Below are positions 1 through 5,148 of a stretch of 5,148 bases of DNA, piece by piece. How positions within the stretch are numbered: the stretch's first letter is position 1; every line of letters begins with the position of its first letter. The position numbers were made by a program, and so were the translations under genes. The notes under the pieces were generated by a model, which had not been told where the DNA came from, made no database searches, and saw only the letters and a list, made by a program, of their open reading frames with translations. The stretch covers positions 1 to 5,148 of the forward strand of contig NZ_JBLXIJ010000018.1 of assembly GCF_048269545.1 (NCBI RefSeq), in the 5' to 3' direction. The stretch comes from Halpernia sp048269545. GTDB lineage: Bacteria > Bacteroidota > Bacteroidia > Flavobacteriales > Weeksellaceae.

Positions 1-7
1 ACAACAG

Positions 8-71
8 TCGCCTTTGACGCATTCCTAAAAAGAAGTTTTCAACTTCCTTTTCGGAACGACGACAAAGCCGA
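8..71. repeat. Imperfect long hairpin, attC-like in shape
   Basis: A long imperfect palindrome is visible. Its tip is TTCC (22-25), AAAA (27-30) and GAAGTT (32-37), then a TTC loop (38-40), then AACTTC (41-46), TTTT (48-51) and GGAA (53-56), with single mismatches at 26/52 and 31/47. The stem continues outward with CG (18-19 with 60-61), CTTTG (12-16 with CAAAG 63-67) and TCG (8-10 with CGA 69-71), separated by small asymmetric bulges. The structure leads directly into GTTAGCGGT at 79-87. Bulged hairpins bounded by inverted core motifs are typical of integron attC sites, but the left end lies outside the window and the core is not a strict GTTRRRY. It could also be the terminator of an upstream gene. 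Confidence 0.55.
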
Positions 72-78
72 GCCGTAC

Positions 79-87
79 GTTAGCGGT
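79..87 (+). repeat. GTTAGCGGT boundary motif (left copy)
   Basis: The nine bases GTTAGCGGT sit at the outer right edge of the bulged hairpin. Their exact reverse complement, ACCGCTAAC, occurs at 5066-5074, beyond the far side of the two-gene operon. I recall similar CGTTAGCGG/CCGCTAAC pairs around gene cassettes in Bacteroidota sequences, but cannot verify this here. If this is an attC-like site, it would be the right-hand core of the preceding site and the operon would be the cargo that follows. Confidence 0.5.
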
Positions 88-125
88 CACCCTATGAACG
101 ACCGTGCAAACATTAAACAGACAGA

Positions 126-140
126 CAAATGAACGGACAA
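126..140 (+). repeat. Flank repeat block A, left copy
   Basis: The 15-mer CAAATGAACGGACAA is repeated exactly at 5027-5041. In both places ACAGAC precedes it (121-126 and 5021-5026, with one base shared or inserted at the junction). It is one of several blocks common to both flanks of the operon, and it carries an in-frame ATG that opens a reading frame in each copy. Confidence 0.7.
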
Positions 141-141
141 G

Positions 142-150
142 CCAACGCTT
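142..150 (+). repeat. Flank repeat block CCAACGCTT, left copy
   Basis: The nonamer CCAACGCTT recurs at 4934-4942, just after the second gene. In both places it immediately precedes the left arm of an inverted repeat, so it probably marks the outer edge of a hairpin-forming repeat family. Confidence 0.5.
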
Positions 151-151
151 C

Positions 152-218
152 GGCAAAATCAAAAGAGGTGCAACCAACCGCACCAAGCCAACGCATTTGC
201 ACCACATTTGCTTTTGCC
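152..218. repeat. Imperfect inverted repeat upstream of the helicase gene
   Basis: The arms at 152-171 and 199-218 match at 17 of 20 positions as inverted copies. They share GGCAAAA/TTTTGCC at the base and GGTGC/GCACC at the tip, with mismatches at the 8th, 13th and 15th positions. The 27-nt loop contains block CACCAAGCCAACGCA. GGTGC (167-171) could instead pair with GCACC (180-184), giving a small competing hairpin. The structure lies 29 bases before the helicase start and so would be in the leader if transcription begins further upstream. It has no U-run, so it is not a standard terminator. Confidence 0.5.
181..195 (+). repeat. Flank repeat block B, left copy
   Basis: CACCAAGCCAACGCA is repeated exactly at 5001-5015. 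The left copy lies in the loop of the upstream inverted repeat, while the right copy overlaps the closing arm of the downstream stem-loop. A third shared block, CACATTTGC, follows at 203-211 and recurs at 4950-4958. The block order differs between the two sides, so this is a repeat family rather than one simple direct duplication. Confidence 0.7.
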
Positions 219-247
219 CCAACCGCACCCAAAAATAGAAAGCCGAA

Positions 248-2380
248 ATGACATTAAGAGAAACGTTTTCAAAATACACGCTGACATCAGGACAAAGTTC
301 TCTTATTGACGAATTAGAAAAGTTCCTTTCCGACCAGACACCTTGCTTTTTGTTGAAAGGTTACGCAGGGACAGGAAAAACGTTTTTAATGAAAGGACTT
401 ACAGACTTTCTTTTGCAAAGCAAAAGAAACTTTGTTATTGCGGCACCGACAGGACGAGCAGCAAAAGTTATTTCGCAAAAGACAAAACACAAGGCTTGCA
501 CTATTCATAAGACAATTTATTCAAGCAAAGAACTCAAAGAGTTTAAAACCAAAGACGAAGACGGAACAGAAACTTTCAAATTTTACTTTGAAGTCAAAAT
601 AAATGACGACCCAAACAACACCGTTTATATTATTGACGAATCATCAATGATTTCAAATGTTTATTCGGAAGGCGAATTTTTTAGATTTGGTTCGGGCTTT
701 TTGCTTAAAGACCTTATCAAGCACATCAACTTTGACAACAACGACCACAGTAAAAAAATAATTTTCATTGGTGACAACGCACAGTTGCCACCTGTAAATA
801 TGAATTTTTCGCCAGCACTTGACGGAAAATACTTGCAAGAAAATTGCGGACTTGTTTCAAACGAATTTGAATTGACCGAAGTTGTAAGACAAAAAGCAGA
901 CAGCGGAATACTTCACAACGCAACAAAAATTCGTCAATCTTTAAAAGAAAACATTTTCAATAAACTCGACATTGAAACAGATTTTAAAGACATCAACAAA
1001 ACAAAATATGAAGAGTTGTTGCCGAAATATTTGCAAGCCTGCAACAACACAATAGACGAAGAAACGATAATTGTTGCTTATTCAAATTCAGCCGTAAAAG
1101 GTTACAACGACTTTGTGAGAAATCACTTTTTTCCAAATCAAAAAACAATTACAGTTGGCGACAAAGTAATTTTATTGAGCAATAACTACAATTATCCACA
1201 AATGGAATTGCTAAATGGCGACATTGGTTTTGTTGTAGAAGTTTCGCCAACAACTGAAAGCAGAACAATTCCACTAAAACGAAAAAACAGCAAAAACGTA
1301 GTTGAAGAAATAAATGTTCCGCTAACTTTTCGGAATGTTACAATTACTTTCTCAGACGAAAATTTTAGGAAACACGATATAGAATGTAAAATAATTGAGA
1401 ATTTACTATACTCACATCACAGAGATTTGAGTTCAGACGAATTGAAAGCACTTTACATCGATTTCAAAATCCGAAACAAAAATTTAAAAATCGAAACACA
1501 ACCATTTAAAGACGCTTTGCGAAGCGACAAGTATTTTAACGCTTTGCGTATAAAATTTGGCTACGCCATTACTTGCCACAAAGCACAAGGCGGAGAATGG
1601 GAAAATACATTTTTGAATTGCAAAACTTCAATGGGTTATTTCAATTCAAGTTATTTCCGTTGGCTTTATACAGGAATTACAAGGGCAAAAGAAAACTTGT
1701 TTACGCTTGATGAACCTCATTTTAGTATTGTAAGCAATATTCAACCGCCCAAAATTGAAAACATAAAACCAAGAGAAGATATTCTTGCATTAAACACAGA
1801 AATTGCGGAAATAGAATTGCCGTTTGATTTTTCAAATCAAACAACTTTTTTAAAACATATTTACCTGACAATTAGCGAATATTTGAAAGATGAAAATATA
1901 AACATCAGCGACATTCGCCACACAAGTTATTTAGAACATTATACATTTTCGCAAGGAAACGAAAATGCGATTTTTAAAATCCATTACAATGGAAAAAACA
2001 AAATCACAAGAATAGAAAAGCCAACAAATTCAACGGAATTTATTGAAAGTGTTTATTCAAAACTTGCTAATCTTCAAAACAAGACAATCATAATTGCAGA
2101 AACCGAAACAACCGAAACGGAATTTGAATTTGAACAAGTGTTTCAAAAAGAGTTTTACGAAAATTTAAAGGCAAAATTAGAACCGTTCAATTTTCAAATT
2201 GCGAAAGTTGAACACAAACAGTATCACGAAATTTATGAAATAAAGAAAAACGGTTTTACAGCGACATACAAATTTTGGTATGACGGAAATTTCAGGTTCA
2301 AAAAAACAGAACTCATTCCAACAAGAACAACAGGCTTAGCGGAAGAAATTAACGAACTCTTATTAGAAAAAGTATCTTGA
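248..2380 (+). CDS. SF1B DNA helicase, RecD2/Dda/Pif1-like, with duplicated C-terminal module
   Basis: The 710-residue product should be a 5'-to-3' ATP-driven DNA helicase acting in the cytoplasm. Visible motifs are Q16 in the LTSGQ region, Walker A GYAGTGKT (38-45, K44), motif Ia AAPTGRAAK (65-73), TIH (85-87), Walker B YIIDESSM (127-134, D130/E131), motif III GDNAQLPPV (175-183), ELTEVVRQ (208-215, R214), an SH3-like NGDIGFV (323-329), ITCHKAQGGEW (441-451) and YTGITRAKENL (474-484, R479). All core residues look intact. Residues 500-710 lie beyond the helicase core and contain two copies of one module. No nuclease motif is seen. ATG 248 is the first start after an in-frame TAG (236-238), and no clear Shine-Dalgarno is present. 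The second gene begins 1 nt after the stop, so the two are very likely co-translated. The helicase class is firm; the biological role is inferred. Confidence 0.95.
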   Translation: MTLRETFSKYTLTSGQSSLIDELEKFLSDQTPCFLLKGYAGTGKTFLMKGLTDFLLQSKRNFVIAAPTGRAAKVISQKTKHKACTIHKTIYSSKELKEFKTKDEDGTETFKFYFEVKINDDPNNTVYIIDESSMISNVYSEGEFFRFGSGFLLKDLIKHINFDNNDHSKKIIFIGDNAQLPPVNMNFSPALDGKYLQENCGLVSNEFELTEVVRQKADSGILHNATKIRQSLKENIFNKLDIETDFKDINKTKYEELLPKYLQACNNTIDEETIIVAYSNSAVKGYNDFVRNHFFPNQKTITVGDKVILLSNNYNYPQMELLNGDIGFVVEVSPTTESRTIPLKRKNSKNVVEEINVPLTFRNVTITFSDENFRKHDIECKIIENLLYSHHRDLSSDELKALYIDFKIRNKNLKIETQPFKDALRSDKYFNALRIKFGYAITCHKAQGGEWENTFLNCKTSMGYFNSSYFRWLYTGITRAKENLFTLDEPHFSIVSNIQPPKIENIKPREDILALNTEIAEIELPFDFSNQTTFLKHIYLTISEYLKDENINISDIRHTSYLEHYTFSQGNENAIFKIHYNGKNKITRIEKPTNSTEFIESVYSKLANLQNKTIIIAETETTETEFEFEQVFQKEFYENLKAKLEPFNFQIAKVEHKQYHEIYEIKKNGFTATYKFWYDGNFRFKKTELIPTRTTGLAEEINELLLEKVS
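1844..2371 (+). repeat. Two copies of a ~77-residue module in the helicase C-terminus
   Basis: Residues 533-608 and 631-708 align without gaps at an offset of 98 through most of their length. Identical pairs include F534/F632, K536/K634, Y539/Y637, L546/L644, I553/I651, H558/H656, Y561/Y659, E563/E661, Y565/Y663, A574/A672, K577/K675, Y580/Y678 and G582/G680. After a one-residue shift, PT (592-593 and 691-692) and E600/E699 also match. The pattern suggests helix, beta strands, helix. The spacer is rich in Glu and Thr. I do not recognise the fold. A role in binding nucleic acid or the partner protein is only a guess. Confidence 0.7.
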
Positions 2381-2381
2381 T

Positions 2382-4931
2382 ATGGACTCTAAAACAGTTT
2401 TTGAATTACGAAAAGAAGCACAGAGTTTATCAGGTATTGAAAAACTGAATAAATTAAACAATGCTCTAAATATCTCACGAAATCTATACTTAGAGGACAG
2501 TTCAGACGAATGGATTCAAAAAGCATTTGCTTGGGTTCTAATAGATTTGTGTAAATACTACATTGCAGAAAAAAACTTGAATCAAGCAGGAGTTTGTTAT
2601 AACGAACTAATTACAATAGACTTTCAAGGTTATGATGATGATATAATTGAAAATCAAAAAAACTTTCTTCGCCCAAAGATTGACACAAATTATTCGGAGG
2701 TTCAAAGAGCGGAAGAATTAAGCAAAAACGGAAATAATAAAGAAGCATTAGCGATTTTTAAAAACCTGATTGCTCAAAACAGACTAACAGAACTACATCA
2801 CGAAAGTTACGGTTGGGTAATCTACCGATACATAAAAGCAGAAGAAAGTAATCTTTCATCGGTTGAGGTAAGAACGTTTTTTAGAGATTATATGAACTTA
2901 AAGAATGAAAGACCGTCAATGCTTCATTCTATGATTTTAAATTTTGCTTTAAACTATTCTAAAACACACAGCGACTTTAAGTTTTACAAATTTTTTCTTT
3001 TGTGGAATCCTGACAATCTTCGCCACGAAGATTTACACGATGGATATAAAGACGGAAAAAGTATTCCCTCACTTATTTCACGCATTTGCAGAGAGTTTGT
3101 AAATTCAAACACAGAAATAATCATTGAAGGATTTTTAAGCAAAATTGACATTAGCAAAGAAACCGTTTTAGACTTTTTCAGAGAAACCATTTTTTGGAAC
3201 ATTTTCAATGCTCACAAGGAAAATAAATTTTCTGAATTGTGGAATTTATTTGAGCAATACAATAACAATTATTCCAAACACGGACAATCAAAATGGCATT
3301 CCGAAATTTTAAATCTTGCTGAAAGGTTTATGAAAGAAAATGACGAATGGCGTTTTCTCAACTTTTTCAAAAATTGGAATCCAGAAAATTTAAGAACTGA
3401 CGATTGGAAAGAAACAAAAAAAGACGAACACACATACAAACCATTAGCAACAAAAGCACTTAAAAAGACTTTTGAAGTTCTGAAAACTCAGACATCTGAA
3501 CAAGATTTATCTTGGCTAATCAAAGCGTATGAAACGGCAATCAAATTATTTCCCGATGATGAGTGGTTGTTGAGAGAAAAGGCATTACTTCATTTCAAAA
3601 ACAACGAATTAGAATTAGCAATCAAAATATACAAGGAACTTGTTTTGGAACTTTCCAATAAACATTATGTTTGGCAAGAGTTTTCAGATTGTATCATTTC
3701 CGATAATTCTTTGAAAATCGGAATGTTGTCAAAAGCATTGAGTTTAGAAAAAAACGAAGATTTTTTAGGCGATATTCATTTAGATTTAGCAAAAGCGTTA
3801 ATTGACGAAAATCTTTTAGAAAATGTACTTGTAGAACTTGAAGCATACAAGAAACATAGAGAAATAAAAGGTTGGAAATTGTCATCACTTTTTGACGAAT
3901 TACACAAAAAAGCAAGTTCAATTAAACAAAGTTTAAAAGACAATCGGGAACTATACAAAAAATATATTCCTTTTGCCGAAAACTTCGCTTATGCTGATTT
4001 TGATTGGACAGAACTTGTTTTGGTTGATAAATGGAAAGACGACAAAGGAAAAGACCGTTTAACTTTTACAGATGGAAAAACGATAGAATTTGCAATTAGT
4101 AAAAATCGTTTTGAAACCTTGAAACAATCTGAATTAGGACAAATTTTAAAGTTCAAACTTCACAAGCAAGAAATTAAAAAGGAAGTTGAAGCAAAATTTG
4201 CTTGGTTTGGAAAAACAATTGTTACAGAACACAAGTATATTCCACTTATTGCAGAAAAATCAGAAAAGAAACATTGGGAAATTTTAGAAGACACTTTTGC
4301 TATTGTTGATTACATCAACAAAGAAAAAAACATTATTCACGCAATTACAACGGGAAACAAAGAAGTCTTTTTTCCTCAAATTAAACCTGAACTACAAATT
4401 GGAGATTTTGTAACAGCCAAAAGTTACATCAAAAAAGTAAAAGACGAAAACAGAACAGAACTGCGACAAATTCAGAAAATTGACAAAGGTTCTGTCATTT
4501 CAAAATTCCAAACTCAAATTGCAATCGTTGACGGAGTGAACGAGCAAAAGCAATTATTTCATTTTGTCATTTCGTCCAAGTTGCAAGGAATTGTCAAATT
4601 CACAGAAACAAACCTAAGACCAAGCGAAGGCGATTTTATTAAACTTTCTTTTGCTACAAAAACGGACAAAGACAAAAAATTAAGAGTGAAAATATTATCT
4701 ATTGAACTAACAGAAGAAGCAAATCCAAACTTACGAAAGGACATTACAGGAATTATGGAAATGAAATACAAAAATTATGACGAAGAAGTTCCTGACTTTG
4801 CTTTTATCGGAGATTATTATGTTCCAAAATACCTTTTAGAAAAACACAACATAACTGACGATTGCAGAGTAAACGCAAGAGCAATTTATGCAGGCGACAA
4901 ATGGAAAGTAACAGAAATTGAAAGAATATGA
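2382..4931 (+). CDS. TPR-like protein with tandem S1/cold-shock-like OB modules (possible DUF7017/TOTE-type)
   Basis: The 849-residue product has no signal peptide or membrane segment and should be cytoplasmic. Residues 1 to about 520 are helical and TPR-like: examples are W44-D80, A110-I152 and the more regular stretch at 378-440. A motif WNPxNLR appears twice (208-214 and 332-338), each within a longer duplicated segment. From about 540 the protein turns beta-rich. Two modules match each other: AIVD/N/K/H/GDF at 640-676 and 714-752. A third, diverged one at 788-849 contains PDFAFIGDYYVPKYLL (804-819). These resemble S1/cold-shock OB folds, which usually bind RNA or ssDNA. No catalytic motif was found. 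From memory, TPR plus S1/CSD-like domains occur in predicted TOTE conflict systems; this is unverified. The ATG lies 1 nt after the helicase stop, so translation is probably coupled. Confidence 0.88.
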   Translation: MDSKTVFELRKEAQSLSGIEKLNKLNNALNISRNLYLEDSSDEWIQKAFAWVLIDLCKYYIAEKNLNQAGVCYNELITIDFQGYDDDIIENQKNFLRPKIDTNYSEVQRAEELSKNGNNKEALAIFKNLIAQNRLTELHHESYGWVIYRYIKAEESNLSSVEVRTFFRDYMNLKNERPSMLHSMILNFALNYSKTHSDFKFYKFFLLWNPDNLRHEDLHDGYKDGKSIPSLISRICREFVNSNTEIIIEGFLSKIDISKETVLDFFRETIFWNIFNAHKENKFSELWNLFEQYNNNYSKHGQSKWHSEILNLAERFMKENDEWRFLNFFKNWNPENLRTDDWKETKKDEHTYKPLATKALKKTFEVLKTQTSEQDLSWLIKAYETAIKLFPDDEWLLREKALLHFKNNELELAIKIYKELVLELSNKHYVWQEFSDCIISDNSLKIGMLSKALSLEKNEDFLGDIHLDLAKALIDENLLENVLVELEAYKKHREIKGWKLSSLFDELHKKASSIKQSLKDNRELYKKYIPFAENFAYADFDWTELVLVDKWKDDKGKDRLTFTDGKTIEFAISKNRFETLKQSELGQILKFKLHKQEIKKEVEAKFAWFGKTIVTEHKYIPLIAEKSEKKHWEILEDTFAIVDYINKEKNIIHAITTGNKEVFFPQIKPELQIGDFVTAKSYIKKVKDENRTELRQIQKIDKGSVISKFQTQIAIVDGVNEQKQLFHFVISSKLQGIVKFTETNLRPSEGDFIKLSFATKTDKDKKLRVKILSIELTEEANPNLRKDITGIMEMKYKNYDEEVPDFAFIGDYYVPKYLLEKHNITDDCRVNARAIYAGDKWKVTEIERI
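3003..3395 (+). repeat. Duplicated WNPxNLR segment in the TPR-like region
   Basis: Residues 199-239 and 323-367 share F..FF..WNP.NLR..D followed by a Lys/Asp-rich stretch and a basic helix. The WNPxNLR cores sit at 208-214 and 332-338, 124 residues apart. The spacing suggests a duplicated super-unit of several helices rather than a single 34-residue TPR. The highlighted positions cover both cores and the sequence between them. Confidence 0.65.
4287..4928 (+). other. Region encoding tandem S1/cold-shock-like OB modules
   Basis: This part encodes residues 636-849. Copy one (639-680) and copy two (713-757) share A-I-V-D (640-643 and 714-717), N646/N720, K649/K723, H653/H727 and G-D-F (674-676 and 750-752). 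This spacing is like the strand order of cold-shock or S1 folds, with a GD turn before strand four. Copy three (788-849) keeps a G-I-M-E-M strand and a FAFIGDYYVP stretch recalling the RNP-type aromatic strand. The preceding stretch (540-627) may be another, more diverged beta module. Confidence 0.6.
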
Positions 4932-4933
4932 TT

Positions 4934-4942
4934 CCAACGCTT
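4934..4942 (+). repeat. Flank repeat block CCAACGCTT, right copy
   Basis: This block is identical to 142-150. It starts three bases after the stop codon of the second gene and abuts the left arm of the downstream stem-loop. Confidence 0.5.
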
Positions 4943-5006
4943 TTGGTGGCACATTTGCATTTTTTCCGACACACAAAGCCAAACTAAAATGCAAAAGAGC
5001 CACCAA
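4943..5006. repeat. Long stem-loop after the operon
   Basis: TTGGTGGC (4943-4950) pairs with GCCACCAA (4999-5006). A 3x3 internal loop (ACA 4951-4953 opposite AGA 4996-4998) separates this from a second perfect stem, TTTGCATTTT (4954-4963) with AAAATGCAAA (4986-4995). The apical loop is 22 nt. It begins 12 bases after the stop codon, so it may protect the 3' end of the mRNA or help end transcription. Neither strand has a U-run after the stem, so it is not a classical intrinsic terminator. Its edges carry repeat blocks also seen upstream of the operon, so it is more likely part of a dispersed palindromic repeat family. Confidence 0.7.
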
Positions 5007-5015
5007 GCCAACGCA
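5001..5015 (+). repeat. Flank repeat block B, right copy
   Basis: This is an exact copy of CACCAAGCCAACGCA at 181-195. It begins within the right arm of the downstream stem-loop and extends past it. Confidence 0.7.
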
Positions 5016-5026
5016 CCACGACAGAC

Positions 5027-5041
5027 CAAATGAACGGACAA
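5027..5041 (+). repeat. Flank repeat block A, right copy
   Basis: This is an exact copy of CAAATGAACGGACAA at 126-140, again preceded by ACAGAC. Its ATG (5030-5032) opens the reading frame that runs to the right edge. Confidence 0.7.
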
Positions 5042-5148
5042 ACAACATACAAACAAGGAGGGCGAACCGCTAACATATTCTATGACAAAAAGCAAGGAAA
5101 AATTGAAAAAATTACGCGGCAAATTTGTGCAGATTTACAAAGTTTGAT
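5030..5148 (+). CDS. Possible start of a further gene, cut by the window edge
   Basis: From ATG 5030 a frame stays open for 39 codons to the end of the window. Its first residues, MNGQ, come from flank repeat block A. The later part (NIFYDKKQGKIEKI, then TRQICADLQSL) has the hydrophilic, helix-forming look of real coding sequence, with ATT, AAA and GAA codons like the neighbours. The frame crosses the ACCGCTAAC motif, which argues that either the motif or this start is coincidental. A competing frame from ATG 5082 gives 21 residues and stops at 5145-5147; it lies 20 bases after the GGAGG at 5057-5061, too far for a normal ribosome site. No family is recognised. Confidence 0.3.
   Translation, partial: MNGQTTYKQGGRTANIFYDKKQGKIEKITRQICADLQSL
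5066..5074 (-). repeat. ACCGCTAAC boundary motif (right copy)
   Basis: This is the exact reverse complement of GTTAGCGGT at 79-87. In an integron-like arrangement it would be the left core of the next site. The 74 bases that follow do not visibly contain the matching right core or a GC-rich hairpin arm; these could lie beyond the window, or the motif may be a chance match inside a coding start. Confidence 0.4.

Larger units (their letters stand above)
94..251 (+). other. Two tiny overlapping leader ORFs, doubtful
   Basis: Two very short frames chain into the helicase gene. One runs from ATG 94 to TGA 130-132 (12 residues). The next starts at ATG 129, inside the same ATGA, and ends with TGA 249-251 (40 residues), overlapping the helicase ATG at 248 in another ATGA. 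Such overlaps could couple translation. However, the second frame is made of the flanking repeat blocks, is rich in Ala, Pro, Thr and Lys, and has no recognisable fold. It is more likely a by-product of stop-poor repeat sequence than a real gene. Confidence 0.12.

Noticed and set aside
79..87. Canonical integron attC core (GTTRRRY)
   Set aside because: GTTAGCG breaks the consensus at the sixth and seventh positions, so a standard attC call is not made; only an attC-like hypothesis is kept.
116..127. Short ACAG tandem repeat
   Set aside because: It has only about two and a half units of four bases, too short to be meaningful on its own.
186..247. Bacteroidota-type promoter upstream of the helicase gene
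   Set aside because: TTTG occurs at 196-199, 207-210 and 213-216, but no TAnnTTTG element at a suitable distance was found, so no promoter is called.
25..279. 84-codon minus-strand frame across the left flank
   Set aside because: It covers the hairpin, the repeat blocks and the helicase start. Its Cys/Phe/Val-rich translation has no domain, and it opposes a well-supported gene start.
653..838. Minus-strand frame within the helicase gene
   Set aside because: It lies fully antisense to the conserved region containing motif III, with no start context or recognisable domain.
2984..4771. Several minus-strand frames of 60-75 codons within the second gene
   Set aside because: They are antisense to a long, continuous, domain-bearing frame and arise from its A-rich codon use.
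4943..5006. Intrinsic rho-independent terminator
   Set aside because: The stem is strong, but the loop is 22 nt and no U-run follows the stem on either strand.
4836..5122. Two overlapping minus-strand frames across the right flank (70 and 78 codons)
   Set aside because: They overlap each other, the end of the second gene and the stem-loop. Their Cys/Leu/Trp-rich translations come from the complement of repeat sequence.
1..5148. CRISPR array, tRNA, rRNA or insertion sequence
   Set aside because: No regularly spaced repeats, cloverleaf, ribosomal RNA segment or transposase frame was seen on either strand.

Overview
The window looks like a piece of an accessory region from a Bacteroidota-type genome. 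This assignment is an inference. It rests on A-rich genes of roughly one-third GC in sampled lines, the absence of clear Shine-Dalgarno sites before the genes, and the style of the flanking repeats. No taxonomic marker gene is present.

Layout. Positions 1-247 are gene-poor. They hold an imperfect hairpin (8-71) ending next to the motif GTTAGCGGT (79-87), and then a mosaic of short repeat blocks (121-218). A two-gene operon fills 248-4931. The first gene (248-2380) encodes a 710-residue superfamily 1B DNA helicase of the RecD2/Dda/Pif1 type, with a C-terminal extension built from two copies of an unrecognised ~77-residue module. One base later, the second gene (2382-4931) encodes an 849-residue protein with a long TPR-like helical N-terminus and several OB-like beta modules at the C-terminus that resemble S1/cold-shock domains. 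Positions 4932-5148 hold a long stem-loop, repeat blocks shared with the left flank, the motif ACCGCTAAC (5066-5074, the reverse complement of the left motif), and possibly the start of another gene that runs off the edge (from 5030).

How the genes may work together. The 1-nt spacing implies co-translation and a joint function. A helicase paired with a TPR plus S1/CSD-like nucleic-acid-binding protein fits, from memory, the general architecture of the predicted 'TOTE' conflict systems, whose S1/CSD-like domain I recall as DUF7017. I cannot confirm this by search. Neither protein shows a recognisable nuclease or toxin domain. The working model is that the OB/TPR protein binds nucleic acid or a partner and the helicase remodels or unwinds it.

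The operon is bracketed by inverted GTTAGCGGT/ACCGCTAAC motifs and by related repeat blocks. The flanks are more GC-rich than the genes, which is the reverse of the usual pattern. Together these suggest a mobile or exchangeable gene cassette with integron-attC-like or other hairpin-based boundaries. That is the main hypothesis to test here.
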